From Pseudogymnoascus destructans (taxonomy: Eukaryota > Ascomycota > Leotiomycetes > Thelebolales > Thelebolaceae): DNA of 64,000 nucleotides. The notes beneath the pieces were generated by a model. It did not search any database, was not told the DNA's origin, and saw only the letters and a program-made list of their open reading frames with translations. The stretch lies in NCBI RefSeq assembly GCF_001641265.1, contig NW_020167542.1, positions 310,001-374,000 of the forward strand, written 5' to 3'. Positions 34,563-44,816 of this stretch are shown here, in pieces. Position 1 is the first letter of the stretch. Each line of letters starts with the position of its first letter. Both the position numbers and the translations under genes were made by a program.

Positions 34563-36885
34563 ATGGCCAGAGGAAATCAGAGCGGGCTCTTCATGGGCCT
34601 GTCTGCCCTCTTCTACCTCGTCCTCCTCTTCACCCCCCTCGCCTTCCTCCAGACCGCCAGCGCATCTTCGGAACAGGAGCCATTGGCAGCAGAGAGCTAT
34701 GGCACAGGTAAGCTCTTTCAGGCCACGTTTAGCTTCTGCCGGGATACTAACGCGCATCTTCAGTTATCGGTATTGATTTGGGAACCACTTACTCTTGTGT
34801 CGGTGTGATGCAGAATGGCAAGGTCGAGATTCTCGTCAACGACCAAGGTCACAGAATTACCCCATCTTACGTCGCGTTCACGGAGGAGGAGCGCCTGGTC
34901 GGAGACGCAGCAAAGAACCAAGCCGCTGCGAACCCAAAGAACACTATCTACGATGTCAAGTCAGTCCCACCATCAATTATACCCTTTATACGTGACTTTA
35001 ACTAACATCCGTCTTAGGCGTATGATCGGTCGCAAGTTCTCTGACAAGGACGTCCAGGCCGACATGAAGCACTTCCCATTCGACGTTGTCCAGAAGGATG
35101 GCAAGCCAAACGTCCGCGTTGAGGTTAACGGCAGCCCCAAGACTTTCACCCCAGAGGAGATCTCTGGCATGATCCTCGGAAAGATGAAGGATGTCGCTGA
35201 GTCTTACCTGGGTAAGAAGGTCACCCACGCCGTCGTCACCGTCCCAGCCTACTTCAACGACAACCAGAGACAGGCCACCAAGGACGCCGGCATCATTGCC
35301 GGACTTAACGTTCTCCGCATTGTCAACGAGCCAACCGCCGCCGCCCTCGCCTACGGTCTTGATAAGACCGACGGTGAGCGCCAGATCATCGTCTACGATC
35401 TTGGTGGAGGAACCTTCGATGTGTCTCTCCTGTCAATTGACCGTGGCGCTTTCGAGGTTCTTTCTACCGCTGGTGACACCCACTTGGGTGGTGAGGATTT
35501 CGACCAGAGAGTCATCAACTTCTTCGCCAAGCAGTACAACAAGAAGAACGGCGTTGACATCACCAAGGACCTCAAGACCATGGGTAAGCTGAAGCGCGAG
35601 GCTGAGAAGGCCAAGCGTACTCTCTCTTCCCAGATGTCCACCCGCATCGAGATTGAGGCTTTCCACAACGGCAACGACTTCTCCGAGACCCTTACCCGCG
35701 CCAAGTTCGAGGAGCTCAACATGGATCTCTTCAAGAAGACCCTCAAGCCGGTCGAGCAGGTTCTCAGGGACGCCAAGGTCAAGAAGGAGGAGGTCGACGA
35801 CATTGTCCTCGTCGGTGGCTCTACCCGTATTCCAAAGGTCCAGGCCCTCATCGAGGAGTACTTCTCCGGAAAGAAGGCCAGCAAGGGTATCAACCCTGAT
35901 GAGGCTGTCGCTTTCGGAGCTGCCGTCCAGGGTGGCGTTTTGTCTGGTGAGGAGGGTACTGAGGAGATCGTTCTTATGGACGTCAACCCATTGACCCTTG
36001 GTATTGAGACCACTGGTGGTGTCATGACCAAGCTCATCCCAAGAAACACTGTCATCCCAACCCGCAAGTCCCAGATCTTCTCTACCGCCGCCGACAACCA
36101 GCCAGTTGTCCTCATTCAGGTCTTCGAGGGAGAGCGCACTATGACCAAAGTTCGTACTCCAGACTCTATTTGATTGCTTTTCTCCAGCAGACTCTATTTG
36201 GTTGCTTCGCTCGAACAGACTCTGTTCGCTTGCTTCGCTCCAATAGACTCTGTTCAGTCTCTTCTCTCCAACTGTTACTAACTCATTCACAGGATAACAA
36301 CCAGCTTGGCAAGTTCGAGCTTACTGGCATCCCACCGGCACCCCGTGGTGTTCCCCAAATCGAGGTCTCTTTCGAGCTTGATGCCAACGGAATCCTTAAG
36401 GTTACCGCTGGTGACAAGGGCACCGGAAAGTCCGAGTCCATCACCATCACCAACGACAAGGGGCGTCTTACCCAGGAGGAGATTGACCGTATGGTTCAGG
36501 AGGCTGAGCAGTATGCCGATGAGGACAAGGCTACCAAGGAGCGCATCGAGGCCCGTAACGGTCTTGAGAACTACGCTTTCAGCCTGAAGAACCAGGTCAA
36601 CGATGAGGAGGGTCTTGGAGGCAAGATTGATGACAATGACAAGGAGACTGTAAGTTGATTAATTGAAATCAGTGACCGAGACCTTCACTAACATATTTTT
36701 TCCAGATCCTTGAGGCCGTTAAGGAGACCACCGACTGGCTCGAGGAGAACGCCGGTACCGCCAACTCTGAGGACTTCGAGGAGCAGAAGGAGAAGCTCTC
36801 GAACGTCGCATACCCCATTACCAGCAAGCTATACAGTGGCAGCGGTGCCGAGGGAGAGGATGACTCCGGACACGATGAGCTATAG
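34563..36885 (+). CDS. KAR2: ER lumenal Hsp70 chaperone BiP/Kar2
   Basis: There are five exons, 34563-34707, 34764-34959, 35018-36149, 36293-36649 and 36706-36885, giving 669 residues. The signal peptide spans roughly residues 1-34 with a hydrophobic core (LSALFYLVLLFTPLAFL). The ATPase domain shows VIGIDLGTTYSCVGV, VTVPAYFNDNQRQATKDAG, IVYDLGGGTFDVSLL and VGGSTRIPKVQ. The substrate-binding domain shows VNPLTLGIETTGGVMTKLI and the helical lid. The protein ends in HDEL, the ER retrieval signal. It folds secretory proteins, drives translocation and reports to the unfolded protein response. Codon use is strongly biased to C-ending codons, fitting high expression. Intron 3 (143 nt) is unusual: it contains a 28-bp tandem repeat. 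The length is standard. Confidence 0.98.
36161..36272 (+). repeat. 28-bp minisatellite inside KAR2 intron 3
   Basis: Four units begin with AGACTCTRTT at 36161, 36189, 36217 and 36245, exactly 28 bases apart. They share a body of the type TGNTTGCTTCGCTCNAACAG. The array fills most of the 143-nt intron and contains internal CAG/TAG trinucleotides that resemble acceptor sites. Confidence 0.93.
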
Positions 36886-37316
36886 AGTGTATCATATCCA
36901 TTTGGGCGAAAAATAAAAATCGAGAAAGTTGCGCTTCACGCTGCAATTTCAATCATGCAGAAGAGGAGGTTTCGTCGTCTTTTTTTGTTGTGGTTTTGGG
37001 AGTGTAATATCTAGACTTATAGCATGCAGGCAAGAGAATGAAGCATAAATACACTTAACTTTATCCTGGTACCCCTGTTTTTTTTTGTAGTGATCGCATG
37101 ATGTATGTTTGTTTTTTGGTAATTCCCCTGCCTCTCAGGGTATGTATATGTGTCGCAAAATCGACGAGGCTACTCTCTGTGAATTATATATCTCTTCGTT
37201 CTCATAAACTCATTCATATACACATACATTCGTACCGTTTCCAAAAAACCCAAATCCTACCTCCCCCAAGTGTCCCCAAGTGTCCCCAGGTACCCCCCCG
37301 CTTTTCCCCATGTTCC
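36886..37316. other. Convergent intergenic region, KAR2 / MsrB
   Basis: 431 bases. T-rich runs at 36975-36985 and 37076-37090 are compatible with 3' ends. An imperfect AAGTGTCCCC repeat lies at 37267-37290. No gene is seen. Confidence 0.45.
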
Positions 37317-38062
37317 CTAAACCTTACTCTCCGTCGACTTCCTCCCCTCAATCTCCACCACCTTCTCCGAGAAATTCAAACTCACACTATTAACACAATG
37401 CCTCTCATCCGTCGGCGTCTCATACCCCTCCCCCTTAAACACATGACCCAAATGCCCCCCACAATTCGCACAAATGATCTCCGTCCTCGTCGCGCCCATC
37501 GACCGATCCGCGCGCCGCTCTACCGCGCCGGGGATGCTGTCGAAATACGCGGGCCATCCGCAGCCGGACACGAACTTGTGGGAGGCGGTGTAGAGGGGCG
37601 CGGAGCAGCCGGCGCAGGTGTAGGTCCCTGTTTCGGGGGCGTGGGTGTCGTATTTGCCGGTTCCGGGGGGCTCGGTGCCTTTTTGACGGAGGATGCGGAA
37701 TTGTTCTAAGGGGGCCGTTCGTTAGTTTATGTGTTCGTTTTTTTCGTAGGTTTTTCAGAGTGGGCGGGAAGGGAAAAGGGGATGGACGGGTGGGTGGTGG
37801 GTCCGTGTTTACCTTTGCTGAGCACGGCTTGCCACTCATCGTTCGATTTCTGGAGGGGGAAAGTCATTTTGGGAGTAGATTTTTTGGAGCTGAAGAGGCT
37901 GCCTAGGAAGGATAGTGTAGGCATGGGCCTTGTGAATGCTGCTGCGGCGTGGGCTGGGGTTCGGTGGAGGGAGGAGCGAGGAGCGCTGGATCTGAGGGGG
38001 ATGTAGGAGGACGACGATGGCGTGGTTCGAGCGACAATGTCGGGCCAGGAAGGGGGGCGCAT
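37317..38062 (-). CDS. Peptide-methionine (R)-S-oxide reductase
   Basis: There are two exons on the minus strand, 38062-37813 and 37705-37317, giving 212 residues. It is an MsrB enzyme that reduces methionine R-sulfoxide with thioredoxin. The core runs from NDEWQAVLSKEQFRILRQKG through GTYTCAGCSAPLY (first zinc CxxC), SGCGWPAYF and IICANCGGHLGHVF (second CxxC) to the catalytic RHCVNSVSL. The first 65 residues are Ser/Arg/Pro-rich and lack acidic residues apart from one Asp, which suggests mitochondrial targeting. In-frame methionines at residues 47 and 66 could start shorter, cytosolic forms. The model uses the 5'-most ATG. The catalytic and zinc residues are all present. Confidence 0.94.
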
Positions 38063-39520
38063 GGGAAGGGCTTTATAGCGAAGGAGGGTTCGGTAGTTGG
38101 GTTACAAAGATGTGGAATCAATCGCCTGATGTTCCTCTCAGGATGTGTGTGTGTCAGGATGTGTGCGTGTTTGTGCGAGGCTGAGGACGGTAGGACGGGT
38201 AGACAGTAGTGAGGTCATTTTTACGGATTTGCAGTCGCCGAAACGCCGCCGCCATCCTTGAACAGGGTTGATTTGGGTTCCTTTGGCTGACCGTGGGGCT
38301 TTTGACCAAGGCGCAAGAAGAAGGTGCCAAGCCACTATATGGCAGCCTAGGCTTCGTTGGCGATAATAATTGTAGACCCCAGGTCTAAAGTAGTAATATA
38401 AGAATACTATAATACCCCCTAAGTGCCTCTTGGTGATACTAGTAGAGCACTTGTACATGGGTCTTTAGACGATCTAGTACCTAGTTAATTATCATATTTA
38501 ATGATACTTACTAGCACTTACTTGGCTGGTTTGGCACAAGTCTTGCTTAGGCGCTACATCTATCGTATAATAAGATACAAGCGTTTTCTGTAGCTATAGA
38601 GGCTATTAGTCAATGCCCTTGTATATAAGGCTTTGTAGATGGCACATTTTGAGGATTCTCACGTCCTTCTAGCCCTAACGAAGCCTAGCTTAAGCTGGCT
38701 TTCTAAATGCTCCTCTAATACCTCTGGATTTAGAGGTGGTAGCACCGAAGCCATGGCTTTTACAAGCCCCTCTATCATCAAGAAGAGTTGCTTCTTGATC
38801 ATCTTCTACTACTATGTATTAGCACTTTTGGGATCGCTAAGAAGAAAAAGATAGGTGTGGAGAAGGAGAGGCACTAGTAAGTGGTAATAATGGTAGCTAA
38901 GACTGTCATCATCCTTAATTATAACGGCATCTTGAACTCTATTACTACTTACTAATTGCTACGCTTAGAGCGCTAGGAGGGTGTAATGGTGGGTGCACCA
39001 GATGTGAGAATCTAGCCAGCAAGGAAGGGATGATTTTACTAAGACAACACACTGTCTTAGGAAACAGAGCCAAAGGTTGTAGCTTAGACTATTCCACAAC
39101 GCAGCAATCAGGTGTATGATGTAGTGGAGTGGTTTAGATAAGTTGTAACAAATTTTGAGTCTGAGAACTCAGGGATAAGGGATAAGTCAGAGGTTAGCAC
39201 CTCACTGACTTTTCAGAAACAAGGAGTAACAAGATCAATGCTTGGAAGCTTGGAAAAGACGTGGAAGTATGTAATAGTCGATTTACTGTATTGTCTGCTT
39301 GCCCTTTCTTAAGGAAAGGGCAATCCTATTTATGCTAAAGGAGTGTAGTTCTCTAATTTTCCAAGACTTTCCATGACTAACCAGGCTTGGTAACTGTAGT
39401 CGACGTAAGAGAATCCCATAGAACCATCTCCCAGGTTCCTAGCCTATAGGAAGTGAAAGGAGGTCCAAGGTCAGAGTACCCCTATAGACAGATTATGTCA
39501 TAACTTAACCAATCTTCTGG

Positions 39521-39760
39521 GTAACTAAGGAGCGATGACGTGTAATGAATCATAGAGTGTTGTAGAAGCTTTTGGAGCTATCGTTCATGTTCCTAGGCCT
39601 CTAGTTGATAGAGATATGTCATGTGTAGTATTAGCCCAGTAACTAAGGAGTGATGTCATGTAATGAATCATAGAGGGTTGTAGAGATATGCTATGTGGTC
39701 ATATCAGCCCAGTAACTAAGGAGCAATGACTTGTAATGAATCATAGAGGGTTGTAGCAAT
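39521..39760 (+). repeat. Three ~48-bp direct repeats (GTAACTAAGGAG...)
   Basis: Copies start at 39521, 39639 and 39712 and share GTAACTAAGGAGYRATGNC, then TGTAATGAATCATAGAG and GTTGTAG, with few mismatches. The last two sit in a longer 73-bp tandem unit that also includes AGAGATATG and CAGCCCAGTAAC. They are not CRISPR-like: there are only three copies, unequal spacing and divergent repeats. Confidence 0.88.
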
Positions 39761-40682
39761 CGTTGAGTAGTATTGCTCTTGTTGTTGGTGTGACAAGCCA
39801 AAATATGTATAGTGACTTGTAGGTTTGAGGAGGAGATTTCTAAGTTTGCTCTTGAGTTTGATAGCAAACTGAGTGCAACGAATGTCAGTATGACAGAGGG
39901 GGTTCTATAGTGAGGGTAACGGCAGGTTGATAACCTGCTTCTCCTTCATTATAAGAAGCATTGCTGCCTAAGCGAGGAAAGAAACCTCACCCCTCGCCCC
40001 TATAGTGTAAGGACACAGGGCACCCAGCTCATAGTAATAGCATATAAGAGTGCGAGTCAGAGGCTAAACAGATGCTACCCTCTAGGTCTACTACGAAGGA
40101 TACAAAAAAGATGAAGGGGGAACCCTGTTAGGTCAGTTGGCCTAAATACCAAAACAGGTCCGACTTAGTTAACCTGCCCTAATTGAGAACATGTGACCCT
40201 GTAACAGCCCTGAGTCAGATCCTCTAAATACCAGGAAGAGGAGGCATCCTTACATATAGCACCCTAGTGCTCCTTCTGCTCCTAGATAACTATTGCTTTA
40301 GCATTAAGGACAGCTATCTAGTTGTCCTTATATAGTTGCCGTTCTGTTTGGCTGTCTTGCTTGCTAGTTCTAAGATCTTAGAGATATTTCTGCTAAGCAG
40401 CAATATTCCTCTATAAAACCTAGCAAAGAGTACTATGCTCTTTACTAGTCTTATGTTACCAATTAGCAGTAACATTCTTAAAGAACTTGCTGCCTCTGCC
40501 ATTCGATATGTGTCTGCTATCTAGAGGTGGATTTTTAACAGTATATAATATACTCATTAAGGCTTAAAGCCTAAGTCTTTCCTTTCCCTTGTAGTATATC
40601 CTCCTCTTCTTAACTCCTTTTCTGCTTCTTTAGTCTTCCTTGTATATTTGACAATGTAAATGGTGCTTGTAGTGGTGGTGGC

Positions 40683-40763
40683 TTAGTATCATCGTTGTTG
40701 TTAGTATCATTGTCATTAGTATCGTCATCGTTAGTATTATTGTCGTTAGTATCATCTTCGCTA
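40683..40763 (-). repeat. TTAGTATC-type 15/18-bp repeat; Asp/Asn/Thr-coding remnant on minus strand
   Basis: TTAGTAT recurs at 40683, 40701, 40716, 40731 and 40746 (steps of 18, 15, 15 and 15). On the minus strand it is an open frame of SSEDDTNDNNTNDDDTNDN type. It continues for about 35 residues (KPPPLQAPFTLSNIQGRLKK) before a stop. This looks like the tail or linker of a former protein. Confidence 0.7.
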
Positions 40764-41006
40764 GAGGAAAAGCCACTAGCTATAGTAATGTCTAAATAGG
40801 GACTTCTTCACCCCTATTTAGAGTTGAATCTAGTTGCTAGCTAGACTAGAACCTGGCTGGAATAGCAGTAATCGTTAGTTTCAGAGGCATCGTATGAGTA
40901 TATTATTATAAATAATCACTTTGGTCACTAGTGCTAGCATGGTACACTTGATTAACCTTGAATTAATTATATTACTAATCTATACACTAACTATATACAG
41001 TAATTC

Positions 41007-41189
41007 AAAGCTGGCCATAGCTGAATAGAAATCTGTCCAGCCATAACCAGCTTTTGGCAATTGGACGATTCTTCGTCGTTTTTTAGAACAGGGGGTAGTA
41101 GGGGGGCGGCAGGGTTAAATCACCGGCGGCTTGGCACCTTCCTTTTCAGGCATTGTTCAAGCCGACAGTCAGGTTGCTAAAACCCTCTA
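41007..41189. repeat. Dispersed repeat, copy 2
   Basis: This is the full-length partner of positions 1-178, in the same orientation. Relative to copy 1 it has several C/T and G/A substitutions, a small insertion (TTGGCACC) and a rearranged stretch around 41060-41090 (GACGATTCTTCGTCGTTTTTTAG). It marks the right border of the AT-rich desert and lies about 390 bases before the ArfGAP start codon. Confidence 0.88.
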
Positions 41190-41574
41190 ACTACTGGTCC
41201 GACGATGAGTGGCTTGATAAAAAGTGGATGCCTCATTTAAGAGGCGCGAAGAATTATTCTTCTAGCCACAGCGCCACACCGGTAGAAGGAGTCTAAACAT
41301 CCAAAAGTTCCAAAAGTTCCAAAAGTTCCAAAAGTCCCAAAAGTCCCAAAAGTCCCACAATACGCCAATTACAACCCACAGTTGATAATCTGAACTACCT
41401 AGTCAGATACCTAGCCATAAACTGAACTAGGTTCCAAGATCCAGGGGGGGAAAAGAAGAAGAAGCAAGGCTAACAAGTACCGAGTTAGAGTACCTTGGGT
41501 TCTTCCAAACAATTCACAATTCACAATTCACCCGCTCTTGACGTCCCCATCGACATTATATACGACTTCGAGAA
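41190..41574. promoter_or_regulatory. Promoter region of ArfGAP gene
   Basis: 385 bases between the dispersed repeat and the ArfGAP ATG. It contains the 9-bp repeat at 41302-41355 and an ACAATTCAC triplication at 41513-41531. No gene is seen. Confidence 0.45.
41302..41355. repeat. 9-bp tandem repeat (CAAAAGTTC/CAAAAGTCC x6)
   Basis: Six consecutive 9-bp units are present, three ending in TTC then three ending in TCC. They lie about 220 bases ahead of the ArfGAP start. Confidence 0.93.
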
Positions 41575-43335
41575 ATGTCGCGCAGGACGGTGGACGCCGC
41601 GGCGGAGAGGACTGCCCGCAATGCGCAGACTATCAAGAGTCTCCTGAAATTGGAGGGCAACAAGAGCTGCGCGGACTGCAAGAGGAATAAACGTACGTGA
41701 ATTGGACACGTGCCCTTTATACAATGGCGGATAGATGGATGAGGTTCACATTGCTAACACCTTTCTCTCTCAGATCCGCGATGGGCCAGCTGGAATCTAG
41801 GCATCTTCGTCTGCATCCGCTGTTCGGGCATCCACCGAGGAATGGGCACGCATATCAGCAAAGTCAAATCCGTCGACCTCGACTCATGGACCGATGAGCA
41901 GCTACAGAGCGTGCTGGTATGGGGGAACTCGCGGGCGAATAAGTACTGGGAGGCCAAACTGGCACCAGGACACGTCCCATCCGAGGCGAAGATGGAGAAC
42001 TTCATCCGCACAAAGTACGATTCGAAGAGATGGGTTATGGATGGGCAGATTCCGGACCCGGCAACCCTGGATGCCGAGGGCGATGATGACATTCCTCTGA
42101 ACTTGGTGAAGGAGAAGCAGGATCTCCAGCGCTCGACTTCGCAGCGCGCAGTGCCGGGTTCAGCTCCTGGTGGCATCCCCGCGACTGTGCGCCGAGCTCC
42201 TCAGGCGGATCTGCTTGCGAGTGAGGGGTCGTCGGTACAAAGGGCGACTTCAACCCCGGGTACTTCCACGAGACAATCCAACTTCCAAGCTGCACCGGCC
42301 GGACCACCAAAGGTGTCAAAGCCTGTAGACTCCCTACTAGGATTGGACTTCTTTGTTCAAGAGCCACAACCTCCTGTGAGCCGCTCCTCGAACGCTACAC
42401 CTACTTCTGGAGCCTCGGGGCAGTCAAGGCCAGACTTGAAGCAGTCCATTCTCTCTCTTTACGCCTCTGCTCCGAAACCACAACCACAACAGTCACACCA
42501 TGGGTCTCAGGGCTTCATCAATGGAATGCAGTCTCCATCCCAGCAACCCCAAAGCTCATTTGGAGGCCTGGATGATGCATTCGGCGGACTCGGTTTCTCC
42601 AACACCACATCACCTCCACCTCAGCAGCAGCAACAGGTTCAAAAGCCGAATGCATTCGCGGGCCTAGGTAGCCTTCAATCCCACCGATCACCTCCCCTAT
42701 CCTCTCCACCATCAACCATCACCAGCGGCAGCTTCTTCGACGCAAAGCCCGCAGCGAAGCCTACACCATACACCAACTCCCGAACGACCAGCTCCGCAAG
42801 CGACTTCGGCGCCTTCGGCGCTACGCCCGCCCTCCCAACATCCCCACCCGTTCAAAGCTCCGGAATGAACGACCTCTTCGACTTCTCCACCCCCGCCGTC
42901 TCATCCCCCCCCAAACCCATCGTCTCCCCCGCCGCTACCCACTCCTCCGTCTTCAACCTGACCGCCGCCCAGCCAGCACCAAAGGCCCAGCCCGCCCCGG
43001 CAGCCACCAGCGCAGCCTCAAGCGGATGGACCAACTTCGACGCCATGGGCACGAATGATGCTTGGAGCTCGACCAAGCCGGCGCCAGCACAGGCAGCAGC
43101 TAATGATTTCGGATGGGGTTCTGGACCGCCGCTGGCGAGCCAGAGTATTGTTCCGGGCGGCAATGGGTTCGCTCAGGCGGGCAGCACGCCAAAGGTCAGC
43201 GCGGACGAGGAGTTCGGTGGCTGGAGCAGCGCATTGCCCGCGGCGCCTGTCAAGAAGACATCGCACAATGCCCCGAAGCCAGTTGCTGGTTTCGGCGCCG
43301 CGAGCGAGGATTTGTTCTCCAATGTCTGGGAGTAA
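41575..43335 (+). CDS. ArfGAP domain protein (Age2/SMAP type)
   Basis: There are two exons, 41575-41692 and 41774-43335, giving 559 residues. The product stimulates GTP hydrolysis by Arf GTPases in Golgi/endosome vesicle formation. The ArfGAP zinc finger is split by the intron and restored by splicing. CADCKRNKHPRWASWNLG leads into IFVCIRCSGIHRGMG (Cys4 finger, arginine finger in HRGMG), then THISKVKSVDLDSW. The gene then encodes ~400 residues of Pro/Gln/Ser/Gly-rich disordered sequence with a QQQQQ run. It includes repeated DDAFGGLGF, FDFSTP and GGWSSAL-like short motifs that could bind clathrin or adaptors. The best family match is Age2/SMAP rather than Gcs1, because the finger sits at the very N-terminus with a long unstructured tail. 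Confidence 0.93.
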
Positions 43336-43716
43336 GGGGGTGGGTAAGACGTATGGATGGATGAGGGATGGGGTTGGTGACTTTTTATGTTGAGCGAGTA
43401 CGTAGCATTGCCGGCGGTTCCGGATACAAAGGGGCATAATAGAGCACATAGTGAAGAATGAACGTGACGATGAAGAAGATTCCATGATTTTTTTACATAA
43501 TACTTTGGATTATGTGCTTGTGCTTGTGTCTTCCACCTTTCTTTACAGTCTCGTGGCATCCTTGCCAGGGATATACGCTCCCCCCCAAACCACAGTATCG
43601 TACTGTTGCAACTTTGTCGCTAGCATCCCGTCTTGACTTCCTGTGATATCAGACCTGCCCGACGCCCCCGTCCATGCATCCGCCCTTTAAAACGAACCAA
43701 ACCTCCCGGCGCCCGC
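43336..43716. other. Convergent intergenic region, ArfGAP / SFT1
   Basis: 381 bases between two 3' ends. A T-rich run at 43485-43496 is possible 3' end signal. Nothing else is recognised. Confidence 0.45.
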
Positions 43717-44077
43717 TCATACAAACAGCCCCCAAATAAACCATAACACCAGCACCGTCCCAACAATTATCCCCGACAGCTTGAGCGCAGCCATCTTGTT
43801 CCCCGACGCCGCCATGCGCCCTAACCTCTGCGCGGATCCCTTGAGCGTCGTGCCCATGGAGGAAAATGTGTCGGACTACAGAAATGTTAGCTTAGCTCAT
43901 CACACTCTTCTTCGCTACCTGCCACCGCATGGGTGTGCTTACGGTATTATCAATGACGTCCTGCGCCCTTGCGTTATCGTAGATGTCCACCGTGACGCCC
44001 CTGAGGGCACTGACTTTCGCGGACAGCTCATCGAGTCTACTGTCATTCTGGCGCTCGCGGTCGTAGGATTCTGCCAT
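43717..44077 (-). CDS. SFT1: Small Bet1-like SNARE (Sft1 type)
   Basis: There are two exons on the minus strand, 44077-43943 and 43875-43717, giving 97 residues. That is the same size as yeast Sft1. A Qc-SNARE helix covers residues about 7-72 (NDSRLDELSAKVSALRGVT, VIDNTSDTFSSMGTTLKGS, GRMAASGNKMAALK). A C-terminal membrane anchor follows (SGIIVGTVLVLWFIWGLFV). Sft1 works in retrograde traffic within the Golgi. The yeast paralogue Bet1 (ER-Golgi) is the main alternative. The short cytosolic N-terminus and the anchor at the extreme C-terminus fit both. The 44077 ATG is chosen as the start. The in-frame extension upstream has no SNARE content. Confidence 0.87.
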
Positions 44078-44816
44078 CGCTGCTATTCGTGGCACTGCAG
44101 TTGTTGGTCGGAGGAGTGAGTGAGTGAATGGCGGGAGTTGGATCCGGGGTTTGAGGGGCTCGCTCGGTACTGTATTGGGTTGAAGATCGAAGATCCCTTT
44201 GTTCCAAAGCACGCGGTTGGCTGGAGCCGCAGTCAGGTCGTCGCGGCTTCTCGCGCCTCTTTTGTGGCGAGGATTAATCGTGTGTGGTATACGTGGTGGG
44301 ATCCAGGGAGGTGTTTTGCAAGCAATTGGGGTTGGGTTTGGTCGTACAGGTCGTGATATGCCGGATATGTGTGACAGTTCGAGGTCGTCGTTGGCCGCGT
44401 GGATCTGGGGGGCTCAGCCACAGCGGGCTATAGATCGCTGGTTGTGGCTGCCAGCGCCCCTAATAAATGGTGGCTGGCTGGCTACATCATCTGTCATCTT
44501 TTGCTCTGTTGCCAGCCCCACGATCGCGAACTTCAAAGCTATCAAGTCAGGTTGCCCCAAAAATTGTCAAGAGCAAGACCGGGCGACATTCGTCTTTTGT
44601 TTCTGCTTCATTACCCAGCGACCTGCCTCAATTCATTATTGTATATAATCAGCCAAGCTGGTTACCATCTTCAGTTACACTCGCCACCAAGCCCACCCAG
44701 ACACCGTCACTTGCGCATCAACTACCCCACTATCCAGCCATCCTCCACCTCCAACACTCCGCGGAAACGCAACCTCACCTAACCATCCCTCGCGAAGTAC
44801 GATATCAGGCTTCACG
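44078..44816. promoter_or_regulatory. Divergent promoter region, SFT1 / YSC84
   Basis: 739 bases between divergent start codons. It has mixed GC-rich parts near SFT1 and a C-rich leader near YSC84. No supported gene is present. Short overlapping frames (44199-44883) have no recognisable content. Confidence 0.4.

Larger units (their letters stand above)
38063..41006. other. Gene desert: AT-rich, stop-rich degraded DNA
   Basis: About 2.9 kb without a supportable gene. From about 38340 the base composition shifts to AT-rich with very frequent TAG/CTA, and no long frame exists on either strand. It contains a three-copy repeat (39521-39760) and an Asp/Asn-coding remnant on the minus strand (40683-40763). 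A perfect short hairpin, GCAGGTTGATAACCTGC, sits at 39925-39941. It borders the second dispersed repeat. The look is that of old, heavily mutated transposon sequence, possibly RIP-affected. The element family cannot be named. Confidence 0.6.

Noticed and set aside
36170..36658. Possible separate gene starting in KAR2 intron 3
   Set aside because: The frame merely reads through the repeat-filled intron into KAR2 exon 4. The Hsp70 sequence requires splicing at 36149/36293.
39521..39760. CRISPR-like array
   Set aside because: There are only three copies, unevenly spaced and diverged, in a eukaryotic genome. They are ordinary direct repeats.
39746..39770. Inverted trace of the dispersed-repeat end (TAGAGGGTTGTAGCAATC)
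   Set aside because: It resembles the reverse complement of the repeat end over ~18 bases with three mismatches only. It is too short to claim an inverted copy.
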